Below are positions 33,723 through 40,708 of a stretch of 64,000 nt of DNA, in pieces. The position numbers and the translations under genes were made by a program. The DNA is from an uncultured Collinsella sp. Its GTDB lineage: Bacteria > Actinomycetota > Coriobacteriia > Coriobacteriales > Coriobacteriaceae. The notes beneath the pieces were generated by a model, which searched no databases, was not told where the DNA came from, and worked only from the letters and a program-made list of their open reading frames with translations. The DNA is taken from contig URZI01000001.1 in assembly GCA_900552385.1 (NCBI GenBank), positions 1 to 64,000 of the forward strand, in the 5' to 3' direction. Every line of letters begins with the position of its first letter. Position 1 is the first letter of the stretch.

Positions 33723-33758
33723 GAGCGGGCAAGGCAGCAATGGCAGCCTCGCCCGCTC
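33723..33758 (+). terminator. Terminator after the C69 gene
   Basis: GAGCGGGC (33723-33730) pairs with GCCCGCTC (33751-33758). Two more copies of AGCCCGCTC follow and then TTTT. Confidence 0.6.
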
Positions 33759-33800
33759 AGCCCGCTCAGCCCGCTCTTTTGACCGGTGGGAAACCCGCCT

Positions 33801-33823
33801 GAAATCTTTTTAAAAAAGATTTC
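33801..33823. terminator. A/T palindrome hairpin before the Trp leader
   Basis: GAAATCTTTTT pairs with AAAAAGATTTC around this position. It is a near-perfect palindrome that can terminate the C69 transcript or overlap the leader promoter; TATAGT at 33845-33850 (extended -10, TGTGCTATAGT) lies just downstream. Confidence 0.5.
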
Positions 33824-33908
33824 CCCGCACACACTTCGCTGTGCTATAGTGCAGCGCAACAGCAATGAGGTGCAACCGCGCCAAGGCATCACGAAAGGAG
33901 CCACCAAG

Positions 33909-33977
33909 ATGATGAACACGATGAAGTCCCTCAACAACTGGTGGTGGCGTGATGCGAATACGATCGGTCGAAAGTGA
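33909..33977 (+). CDS. Tryptophan leader peptide (attenuation)
   Basis: A 22-codon gene with AAAGGAG 8 nt upstream. It encodes MMNTMKSLNNWWWRDANTIG followed by RK, with three consecutive Trp codons (33939-33947). Such runs are the hallmark of ribosome-mediated trp attenuation. The last codons (33965-33973, CGGTCGAAA) are exactly complementary to TTTCGACCG at 34025-34033 in the downstream terminator. A ribosome stalled at the Trp codons leaves that stretch free to disrupt the terminator; a ribosome reaching the stop covers it. The peptide itself probably has no function. Position before a TrpP-like ECF gene supports tryptophan sensing. Confidence 0.82.
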   Translation: MMNTMKSLNNWWWRDANTIGRK

Positions 33978-34046
33978 GTCCCTCACGCCTGTTTTTGCGC
34001 TCTAGGTGATTGGAAGGCCTCCGGTTTCGACCGGGGGCCTTTTTCT
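33946..34046 (+). promoter_or_regulatory. Trp attenuator of the ECF operon
   Basis: The terminator is AAGGCCTCCGGT (34014-34025), TTCG loop, ACCGGGGGCCTT (34030-34041) and TTTCT. The antiterminator pairs 33965-33973 with 34025-34033 (9 bp, perfect). An early hairpin pairs GGCGTGA (33946-33952, overlapping the last Trp codon) with TCACGCC (33983-33989). The alternatives exclude each other, as in classic trp attenuation. Confidence 0.72.
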
Positions 34047-34122
34047 ATCTCGAGCCCGATCGCATTCGCATCACGCGCCTCCGTTTTTCTCTTACACTCC
34101 CTTTTTCGAAAGGACTTTCACC

Positions 34123-34692
34123 ATGTCTCAGAACACCACCGCCCAGCCCCGCACCGTCCAGACCGCCGACCGCGGCAAACTCGATATCCGCGCCCTTGTC
34201 CTGCTCGCCATCCTGCTTGCCGCCGGCTTCATCCTCAACTTCACCGTCGGCAAGGCAATCTCGGGCATCTCGGGCGGCATGATCAGCCCCGAGTTCATCA
34301 TCTCGGCTTTCTGCCTCACCATCCTGGTCGTTCGTCCCAACATTGGCCAGGCGCTCGTCATTGGTCTCATCTCGGCGGCCGTGATCCAGATCACTACCAC
34401 CTCGCCGTTTGTCGATTTTGCCGCCGAGGGCATCGCCGCTATGCTCATGGCCGTCATTGTCAACGCCACCGCCAAGGACGGCCAGGTTAAGCCCGTCATC
34501 GCCATCGTCGCAACATTCGTGACCACCTTTGTCTCGGGCGTCATCTTCATGGTCATCAAGATGGCCATGCTCGGCGTTGTGGGCGAGCTCGCCGCAGCCA
34601 TGCTGCCCGTCGTCGCCATGACCGCCGTGTTTAACGCAATTCTGGTCGGCGCCCTTTACCTGCCCATCCAGAAGGCCCTTAAGCTCAACTAA
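34123..34692 (+). CDS. TrpP-like ECF transporter S component
   Basis: A 189-aa protein with about six membrane helices, like ECF substrate-binding (S) subunits. The order of motifs resembles B. subtilis TrpP: an early hydrophobic helix ALVLLAILLAAGFIL, a GGMISPEF loop (TrpP GGMKPD), VVRPNIGQALVIGLISA with TTTSP, and a final VFNAILVGALYLPIQKAL. GAAAGGA lies 7 nt before the ATG. The Trp leader upstream and the ATPase and T genes downstream make tryptophan uptake the best prediction. A 30-residue polar N-terminus precedes the first helix. Confidence 0.82.
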   Translation: MSQNTTAQPRTVQTADRGKLDIRALVLLAILLAAGFILNFTVGKAISGISGGMISPEFIISAFCLTILVVRPNIGQALVIGLISAAVIQITTTSPFVDFAAEGIAAMLMAVIVNATAKDGQVKPVIAIVATFVTTFVSGVIFMVIKMAMLGVVGELAAAMLPVVAMTAVFNAILVGALYLPIQKALKLN

Positions 34693-34698
34693 CCTGCC

Positions 34699-34799
34699 CG
34701 GCTTTACGAGCCACCCCATCTTGGCGTTCATTCGTCGCTCGCGCTCCCAAGCACGCTTCGCTCCTCTTTCGCGCTAACCTGGGGTCCTTCGTAAAGCCG
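34699..34799. repeat. Inverted-repeat element C
   Basis: Arms CGGCTTTACGA (34699-34709) and CCCCA (34714-34718) pair with TGGGG and TTCGTAAAGCCG (34780-34799). The core, read on the minus strand, matches the core of element B (60590-60655) along about 65 nt: AAAGAGGAGCGA, GCGT, CTT, CGCGAGCGACG, GAACG, CAAGATGGGGTG. Confidence 0.8.
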
Positions 34800-34842
34800 T
34801 CTCCGTGCTTCACCACCAAAGACTGTCCCAAACGGCTAGCTT

Positions 34843-34886
34843 TTGGGGACGTTCTTAAACGACTAGTCATTAAAGAACGTCCCCAA
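34843..34886. repeat. 14-bp inverted repeat before the ECF ATPase gene
   Basis: TTGGGGACGTTCTT (34843-34856) pairs perfectly with AAGAACGTCCCCAA (34873-34886) around a loop containing the palindrome ACTAGT. It ends about 8 nt before the ribosome site of the ATPase gene and could separate S-component expression from the ATPase and T genes. Confidence 0.7.
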
Positions 34887-34904
34887 TGACTATGAAAGGT
34901 ATCC

Positions 34905-36656
34905 ATGGAAACGATCATCAACGTCGACGATGTCTCGTTCTCCTATGGCACGCAGACCGAGCAGGCGCTCAGCCACATCTCGCTCAGCGTGAACAAGGGA
35001 GATTTCATCGGCATCATCGGGCCCTCGGGCGCCGGCAAGTCCACGCTTGCCGCCTGCCTGTCAGGTGCCGTGCCCCACCACTACACCGGCGCGTTCTTTG
35101 GGTCCGTCATGGTTGACGGCCATGACACCTGCGAGGTCTCGCTGACCGACGTGTCACAGATCGTCGGCAGCGTGCTGCAGGATATCGACACGCAGATGGT
35201 CGCCTCGGTCGTCGAGGACGAGATGCTCTTTGGCCTCGAGAACTTTGGCGTTCCCCACGACCTGATCGAGCAGCGCGTGAGCGAAACGCTCGAGACCGTC
35301 GGCATCAGCGACCTGCGCGACCGCGAGATCGCAACCCTCTCGGGCGGACAGAAGCAAAAGGTAGCCATCGCCGCCATCCTCGCCATGCGTCCGCGCGTCT
35401 TGGTTCTCGACGAGCCCACCGCGGCACTCGACCCCGCCAGCTCCACATTGGTCTTCGAGACGCTGCGTGAGGCAAACCGCGTACTTGGAATCACCATCGT
35501 CGTCGTTGAGCAAAAGGTCGCTCTGCTCTCGGAGTACTGCAACCGCGTGTTCGTGCTCAACCATGGCGAAATTGCGCTGCAGGGCGAGCCACACGAGGTC
35601 TTCGCGCATACCGACGAGCTCCGTGCCATCGGCGTCGACTGCCCTCGCGTCACGCGTATCTTCAATAGCCTCGAGGCCGATGGCCTGGTAAGCGGTACCC
35701 CCTGCTTGGATGTCGATGAGGCTGAGCGCCTGATTTCGGGCATCGTCGACCCCGCACACGCGGCCATCGAAGCCCAGGCGCCCACCGGTTCCCCGCATGC
35801 ACCGTCGTTGCGTCCTCATGCCAAGGACGCCGAACCCGTACTCACCTTCGACCATGTTGAGTTTGCCTATCCCAATGGCGGCGCCGCCGTACACGACCTT
35901 AGCCTGACGCTCTATCCTGGCGAGCTCGTGGGCATCGTCGGCCAGAACGGTGCCGGCAAGACCACGCTCACCAAGCTGCTCACGGGCCTGCTTAAGCCCG
36001 CCTCGGGCAGCGTGCGCGTTACGGGCCTGGATACTGCCGCGGTCCCCACGAGCCGTATCGCCCGCGAGGTCGCAACGCTCTTCCAAAACCCCGACCGCCA
36101 GATCTGCAAGGATACCGTGCTCGACGAGGTCGCCTTTGGCTTGGAGCTGGGCGGCATGGACCGTGCCGAGGCCCTGCGTCGCGCCCAGCTGGTCATCGAC
36201 CGCTTTGGTCTGCCCGCCGACGAGGCACCGTTCTCGCTTTCGCGTGGCCAGCGACAAATGGTGGCACTTGCCTCCGTCGTAGTGGTTGAGCCCAAGATCG
36301 TCGTGCTCGACGAGCCCACGAGCGGCTTGGACTACCGCGAGTGCATGACCGTGATGGAAACGGTACGCACCATGGCCGAGCGCGGTTGCGCCGTCATCAT
36401 GGTCTGCCACGATATGGAAGTCGTCTCGGATTTTGCCGAGCGCATTGTGGTAATGGCCGACGGTCGCATCCTCGACCGCGGCCGCACGCACGAGCTGTTC
36501 TCGAACATCGAACTCATGCGGCGTGCCTACGTGGAGCCTCCCCAGGTTATTGAACTCTCGCGCCGTCTGGCATCTTCCGTCTCGCCCGCTTTTGCGCAGG
36601 TGAGCGAGGTCACCGATGTCGTTCGAATTACCAAGGAGATGGTCCACCGTGGTTAA
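34905..36656 (+). CDS. ECF transporter ATPase, two fused ABC domains
   Basis: A 583-aa protein with two ABC ATPase domains in one chain, replacing the usual EcfA1/EcfA2 pair. Domain 1 (about 1-240): Walker A GPSGAGKST, Q-loop DIDTQMVASVVEDE, signature LSGGQKQK, Walker B VLVLDEPT. Domain 2 (about 305-583): GQNGAGKTT, NPDRQICKDTVLDE, SLSRGQRQM (a degenerate LSGGQ), KIVVLDEPT. A linker of about 65 residues joins them. It energises uptake with EcfT and the TrpP-like S component; it may serve other S components too. GAAAGG precedes the ATG by 5 nt. Cytosolic face of the membrane. Confidence 0.92.
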   Translation: METIINVDDVSFSYGTQTEQALSHISLSVNKGDFIGIIGPSGAGKSTLAACLSGAVPHHYTGAFFGSVMVDGHDTCEVSLTDVSQIVGSVLQDIDTQMVASVVEDEMLFGLENFGVPHDLIEQRVSETLETVGISDLRDREIATLSGGQKQKVAIAAILAMRPRVLVLDEPTAALDPASSTLVFETLREANRVLGITIVVVEQKVALLSEYCNRVFVLNHGEIALQGEPHEVFAHTDELRAIGVDCPRVTRIFNSLEADGLVSGTPCLDVDEAERLISGIVDPAHAAIEAQAPTGSPHAPSLRPHAKDAEPVLTFDHVEFAYPNGGAAVHDLSLTLYPGELVGIVGQNGAGKTTLTKLLTGLLKPASGSVRVTGLDTAAVPTSRIAREVATLFQNPDRQICKDTVLDEVAFGLELGGMDRAEALRRAQLVIDRFGLPADEAPFSLSRGQRQMVALASVVVVEPKIVVLDEPTSGLDYRECMTVMETVRTMAERGCAVIMVCHDMEVVSDFAERIVVMADGRILDRGRTHELFSNIELMRRAYVEPPQVIELSRRLASSVSPAFAQVSEVTDVVRITKEMVHRG

Positions 36657-37395
36657 CGTCATCGACTACATGCCGGGCGATACGCTGCTGCATCGCCTGA
36701 ATCCCGTCGTCAAACTGGGCCTCGCCGCCGCCATCATCGTCGGCATCTTCTTGTCCGACACCTACGTGGCGCTGCTGGGCTTTTTGGCACTCACCCTTGC
36801 GCTGGGTGCCTATGCCGGCGTCGTCGACCGTCTGTTCTCGCTGCTCAAGTTGCTGATTCCGCTCGCGCTTATCATGCTGGTGCTCCAGCTGGCCTTTATG
36901 CGCGATGGCAACGTGGTGTGGGGCTTTATCACCGACACGGGCCTCATCACGGGATCGAAGGCCTGCCTGCGCCTGCTGGGCGTGGCGTTACCACTCATCC
37001 TCATGCTCATGGTGACCAAGCTCAACGACCTTGCCAACGCCTGCGTCGAGGTGCTGCACGTACCGTATCGCTATGCTTTCACCTTTACCACGGCGCTGCG
37101 CTTTGTGCCGGTATTTGGTCAGGAGATGAACGCCATCATGGAGGCGCAGACCGCACGCGGCGTCGAGTACGACACCAAGAACCCCATCAAGAAGCTTAAG
37201 CTCATGCTGCCACTGTGCGTGCCACTGCTCATCTCGAGCGTGGGCAAGACCGATGCCACAGCCTTGGCGGCAGAACAGCGCGGCTTCTATCTGCGTACGC
37301 GCGCCAGCTCGTACAAGCGCTACCCCATCAAGGGCCTAGACATCGCCGTGCTCATCGTCAGCATCGCCCTCATCGCCATCGGCTTCCTGTTCTAG
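36649..37395 (+). CDS. ECF transporter T component
   Basis: A 248-aa EcfT-type membrane coupling protein. Hydrophobic helices near 20-60, 65-90, 105-130 and at the C-terminus (IAVLIVSIALIAIGFL). The two coupling helices carry EAQTARGVEYD and AAEQRGFYLRTR, the Ala-Arg-Gly-type motifs that dock in the ATPases. I use the GTG at 36649, which overlaps the ATPase stop, with AAGGAG upstream; an ATG at 36616 with GAGG is an alternative adding 11 residues. Last gene of the ECF operon, followed by a strong terminator. Confidence 0.9.
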   Translation: MVNVIDYMPGDTLLHRLNPVVKLGLAAAIIVGIFLSDTYVALLGFLALTLALGAYAGVVDRLFSLLKLLIPLALIMLVLQLAFMRDGNVVWGFITDTGLITGSKACLRLLGVALPLILMLMVTKLNDLANACVEVLHVPYRYAFTFTTALRFVPVFGQEMNAIMEAQTARGVEYDTKNPIKKLKLMLPLCVPLLISSVGKTDATALAAEQRGFYLRTRASSYKRYPIKGLDIAVLIVSIALIAIGFLF

Positions 37396-37425
37396 TTCAC
37401 CACTGACAGCAACCGCCCAACGCAA

Positions 37426-37460
37426 AAGGCCTCGGCTCGCACCAAACGAGCCGAGGCCTT
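37426..37460. terminator. Terminator after the ECF operon
   Basis: A perfect 14-bp stem (37426-37439 with 37447-37460). AAAA on the left and TTACTG on the right make it usable in both directions. Confidence 0.85.
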
Positions 37461-37492
37461 ACTGTTTCACCAGATAAAACCTACCAAAATTA

Positions 37493-37513
37493 ACCTGTCC
37501 CTTTTTGACAGGT
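37493..37513 (-). terminator. Terminator after the racemase
   Basis: ACCTGTC (37493-37499) pairs with GACAGGT (37507-37513), followed on the minus strand by TAATTTTGG. Confidence 0.7.
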
Positions 37514-37519
37514 CGGAAG

Positions 37520-38266
37520 CTAGAGGCGGTAGGGAGCGCCGCTACGGATGATGGATTCGCGCACCAGGACATCCATGGCGTCGAGGGTGATCTCGGGCAT
37601 CTCTCGGTACTTTTGCAACACCGAGAGCTCGGTGCAGGCCAGAATGACGCGGTCGCAGCCGCTACGGGCGAACTCCCACATCACGCGGTCGAACTTATCC
37701 ATATCGGGCTCACGTCCGGCCTTCACATCATCGTAGATAAGCGACATCACATCGTTCTGACGTTTCTCGCTGGGATAGACAACCTCAACACCCGCAGCCT
37801 TACATTCGCGGCCGTAGACACCCGCGCCCACGGTTCCGTCGGTGCCCATGATGCCAATCTTGTGCACCGGCTCGGCCGGCATACTCAGGTTGGGGTCGAA
37901 CTCGCACTCCCCCATCACCGCACCGGCCAGAGCATAGCGCACCGACTCACGCGGCATGTGGATAATCGGCACCTTCGTAAACGACTGGATCTGGTCGTAG
38001 AAGTAGTGCGACGTGTTGCAGGGAATGGCAATGTGCGCACAGCCCAGCGACTCGAGTGCCTGGGCACACTCTTTCATGGTCGCCAGCAGCTTGGCATGCT
38101 CGCCGGTCTTAATGGCCAACGTGCGGTCGGGCATGGTCGACTTGGAGAGCACCACCATGTCGATATGTTCCTGATCGCAGGCAGCAGCCGTATGACGCAC
38201 CACTTGGTCGTAGTAATACGACGTGGCCTCGGCGCCCATGCCGCCGATAACTCCCAGCTTTTCCAT
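37520..38266 (-). CDS. Aspartate/glutamate racemase family protein
   Basis: A 248-aa cofactor-independent racemase. The two catalytic cysteines are in IAIPCNTSHYF and VILACTELSVL; the N-terminal KLGVIGGMGAEATSYYY is typical of aspartate racemase-type members. AAGGAGG precedes the ATG at 38266; the frame extends to 38350 but without a site. It is downstream of an ATP-grasp ligase gene on the same strand. That pairing recalls the D-aspartate racemase and D-aspartate ligase used for cell-wall cross-bridges in enterococci, so D-Asp supply is the likely role (inference). Glutamate racemase activity cannot be excluded. Confidence 0.88.
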   Translation of the reverse strand: MEKLGVIGGMGAEATSYYYDQVVRHTAAACDQEHIDMVVLSKSTMPDRTLAIKTGEHAKLLATMKECAQALESLGCAHIAIPCNTSHYFYDQIQSFTKVPIIHMPRESVRYALAGAVMGECEFDPNLSMPAEPVHKIGIMGTDGTVGAGVYGRECKAAGVEVVYPSEKRQNDVMSLIYDDVKAGREPDMDKFDRVMWEFARSGCDRVILACTELSVLQKYREMPEITLDAMDVLVRESIIRSGAPYRL

Positions 38267-38311
38267 CGCCGCCTCCTTGGTGACGCTTGCGCAATTGCGC
38301 GTATCATACCC

Positions 38312-38341
38312 GCGCCCGCCCGATGCAAACCGGACGGGCGC
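38312..38341 (-). other. Hairpin between ligase and racemase genes
   Basis: GCGCCCGCCCG (38312-38322) pairs with CGGACGGGCGC (38331-38341), one mismatch. It has no U-run and may tune readthrough or stabilise the upstream mRNA. Confidence 0.5.
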
Positions 38342-38350
38342 CGCGCTCAT

Positions 38351-39607
38351 CTACTTGTAATACGTCTTGAACAGCTTAAAGTGGCGCAGCTTGGTGTGCC
38401 ACATGCGCAGCCAGCGGTTAAAGACAAAGTCGCCCTTCATAAACGAAGGGTCGGCGCCCTTGCCTTCCTTGTCCAGGCGATGCGCCTTAGCGCGCAGCTC
38501 GGGATCCTTGACGTACTTGTCGACGACGCCCATGGGGACGACCATCCACAGGGCCTCGTCCTGAGCCGTCACAAACTCCGGCTCAAACGGACGGTTGAAC
38601 ACATACTCGTCCACCACATACTTGGCAACGTTAAAGCCGCTGTTGGTAACGTAGTAGTTGCTGCGGCCCTGGCGCGTGTTGAAATCGAAGAACTTAAACG
38701 AGCCGTCGCGCTCGTCGTACTTTACGTCAAAGTTGGAATAGCCCACAAAGTGAAGGTCCTCGAGCAACTTGCGCACGCCGCCCATGAGCTCGTCGTTGGG
38801 CTCGGTAATGATACAGGCATGGTTGCCGACACCGTGGGGCTGATGCTCCTCGAGCAGCACATGGCCCAGGCACATCATGCGGACCTTACCGTTGCGGTCG
38901 GAATAGCTGGTGAGCACGCGCATGTACTCGTCGTTGCCGGGCACGCGATCCTGCAAGATCAGGTCGTCGGTGTAGCCGCTGGCATACGAATCGCGAATGA
39001 CCTGTTCCAGCTCGGCGCGGTCGGCAATCTCATAGGCCTTTTTCTGGCCCTCGAACTCGTGCTGCCACCACATGATGCCGTCAGAAGGCTTCAGAATCAT
39101 CGGGTAAGGAAAATCGATCTGGTCGAGCACTTCGGCAGGTGCCTCGCCTTGGGCGTTCAGCATCGCCATGGTGAAGGTAAAGGTATGCGGATAGGGCACA
39201 CCATGCTTCTCGCACAGCTCGTAGAAGATCTCCTTCTTCTGGCACTGCTCGAGCATGCTGTAGGGCGCGTAGGGAGCGACGATGTTATCCGCCAGCTCAT
39301 GAGCATCCTTGGCTTGAGCCACGAGAGCGACATAGTTGTCGCCACAGCCCACAAGGACAATCGTCTTATCGGTATGCGCTTGGGCAATGCCGTTGACGGT
39401 TTTGAGCATCACGGGCATGGTGTCGATATCCACGTTGGGCGTGTAGTCGATAATCTGGCTGCGGTACGCGGGACCCGTCTGATACTTGCCAAAGACCAGA
39501 CTCTTGACCTGGTACTCCTCGTAGAAGGCGCGCGCCACCGAATAGGCGTTGATGTCGCCACCGAGCAGCACGGGAATGAACTCGCGCTCTGTAAATTGCA
39601 ATGCCAT
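38351..39607 (-). CDS. ATP-grasp ligase, probable D-aspartate ligase type
   Basis: A 418-aa ATP-grasp carboxylate-amine ligase. The N-terminal domain shows PVLLGGDINAYSVARAF; the ATP-grasp part has PYPMILKPSDGIMWW (ATP-binding Lys), LILQDRVPGNDEYMRVL and the metal-binding FKFFDFNTRQGRSNYY (D/E...N). The C-terminal KLRHFKLFKTYYK is basic. The fold and the adjacent Asp/Glu racemase fit ligases that add D-Asp to the lysine or ornithine of peptidoglycan precursors (AslA type), but substrate is inferred. AGGAAG lies 5 nt before the ATG. A capsule or peptide ligase is the alternative. Confidence 0.82.
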   Translation of the reverse strand: MALQFTEREFIPVLLGGDINAYSVARAFYEEYQVKSLVFGKYQTGPAYRSQIIDYTPNVDIDTMPVMLKTVNGIAQAHTDKTIVLVGCGDNYVALVAQAKDAHELADNIVAPYAPYSMLEQCQKKEIFYELCEKHGVPYPHTFTFTMAMLNAQGEAPAEVLDQIDFPYPMILKPSDGIMWWQHEFEGQKKAYEIADRAELEQVIRDSYASGYTDDLILQDRVPGNDEYMRVLTSYSDRNGKVRMMCLGHVLLEEHQPHGVGNHACIITEPNDELMGGVRKLLEDLHFVGYSNFDVKYDERDGSFKFFDFNTRQGRSNYYVTNSGFNVAKYVVDEYVFNRPFEPEFVTAQDEALWMVVPMGVVDKYVKDPELRAKAHRLDKEGKGADPSFMKGDFVFNRWLRMWHTKLRHFKLFKTYYK

Positions 39608-39841
39608 GGAAACTTCCTATCATGAACTGCCCACACAACGGGCGGTCTTTGCGCAACTGATTTATTCTAGCGTGCCAAGCCGCCGGCGCCCAAAGCTCCA
39701 CCGTATCTATGGCAATCGACGCAATCGTCCAGCACGAAGGCCAGCACGAAGACGGCGCTCACCGTTGTATGACAATAGGCAATGAACCTACCGTTGTTGT
39801 AGGATTCAGCGTATTGACATCTTCGAGCGAAAGGCGCACAC

Positions 39842-40474
39842 GTGCCCCAAGACCATCCGACCGATAATCCCATCCTCAATGCCGCGAGGCGCGAGCTGGC
39901 GGAACGTGCGAAAGCGACCGCTCCCCTGTGCACGGCAAACGACGCCTACAACGGGCCTGCCCGTATCGTCTCAATCAACACGTCGGAGCACAAAGGCACG
40001 CGTAAGTCACCCGTCGCCGACGGGCACGACACCGTCATCGAGCAGTTTGGCCTCGCCTCCGATGCGCACGCCGGGCATTGGCACCGTCAGGTTTCCTTTT
40101 TGGCCGCAGAGTCCATCCAGACGGCGCAGACGCGCGGGCTCGATGTGCACGAGGGCGACTTTGGCGAGAACTTCACAACCCAGGGCATCAACCTGCTCTC
40201 GCTCCCCCTGGGAACGCAGCTCAAGATTGGCAACGATGTCCTGGTCGAAATCAGCCAAATCGGCAAGGTCTGCCACACACGCTGTGCCATCTACTATCTC
40301 GCCGGCGACTGCATCTTTCCCCACGAGGGCGTTTTTGGCGTGGTACTAAAGGGCGGAGAGGTCTACGCCGGCGACGATATCCAGGTAATCAAACTCGGCG
40401 ACGGCACCTGTTCGTTCACCCCCGCCGAAGCCCTCGAAGAGATTGAGCAGGCTCGCCAGAAGGGCACGCTGTAG
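39842..40474 (+). CDS. MOSC-domain protein
   Basis: A 210-aa MOSC (molybdenum cofactor sulfurase C-terminal) domain protein. Conserved parts are RIVSINTSEHKGTRK, GLASDAHAGHWHRQVSFL, GDFGENFTTQGI, LEISQIGK-type strand and VCHTRCAIYYLAGDC with the reactive Cys. MOSC proteins bind or use molybdenum cofactor; some reduce N-hydroxylated compounds. The start is GTG at 39842 with GAAAGG 7 nt upstream. It is monocistronic. No molybdenum gene is nearby. Confidence 0.88.
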   Translation: MPQDHPTDNPILNAARRELAERAKATAPLCTANDAYNGPARIVSINTSEHKGTRKSPVADGHDTVIEQFGLASDAHAGHWHRQVSFLAAESIQTAQTRGLDVHEGDFGENFTTQGINLLSLPLGTQLKIGNDVLVEISQIGKVCHTRCAIYYLAGDCIFPHEGVFGVVLKGGEVYAGDDIQVIKLGDGTCSFTPAEALEEIEQARQKGTL

Positions 40475-40599
40475 TTATAAAACCCCACGTTGAGATGGCT
40501 TTTACAGCCCAAAACTCCTCTCAAACAGGGCTCTGTAACGTTAAAGTTGAACTCTATGGTTTCTCAACAATTCGTCATAACTGCAGGTCAAAGCCAAAG

Positions 40600-40649
40600 C
40601 CTCAAGTTCAACTTGACCCTTTGGAACCTTTAAGGTTCAAGTTGAGGTC
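40600..40649. promoter_or_regulatory. Compound dyad upstream of the secreted muramidase-like gene
   Basis: CCTCAAGTTCAACTTGACC (40600-40618), GAACCTTTAAGGTTC (40624-40638, a 7-bp-arm palindrome) and GGTTCAAGTTGAGG (40634-40647) form nested inverted repeats of MerR/SoxR style, 60-110 nt before the gene start. They resemble 145-170. Regulator unknown. Confidence 0.35.
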
Positions 40650-40708
40650 GAAAGCAGTAGTAGAATACCGTTCGAACCATAACCTACGATTGATTGCAGA
40701 GGGACTGG

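Noticed and set aside
31802..33937. 711-codon minus-strand frame opposite the C69 peptidase
   Set aside because: Antisense shadow; the plus-strand frame has the catalytic Cys, LPTTG anchor and terminator.
40495..40693. Small plus-strand frame upstream of the secreted muramidase-like gene
   Set aside because: No ribosome site, ordinary intergenic composition, and it overlaps the regulatory dyads.
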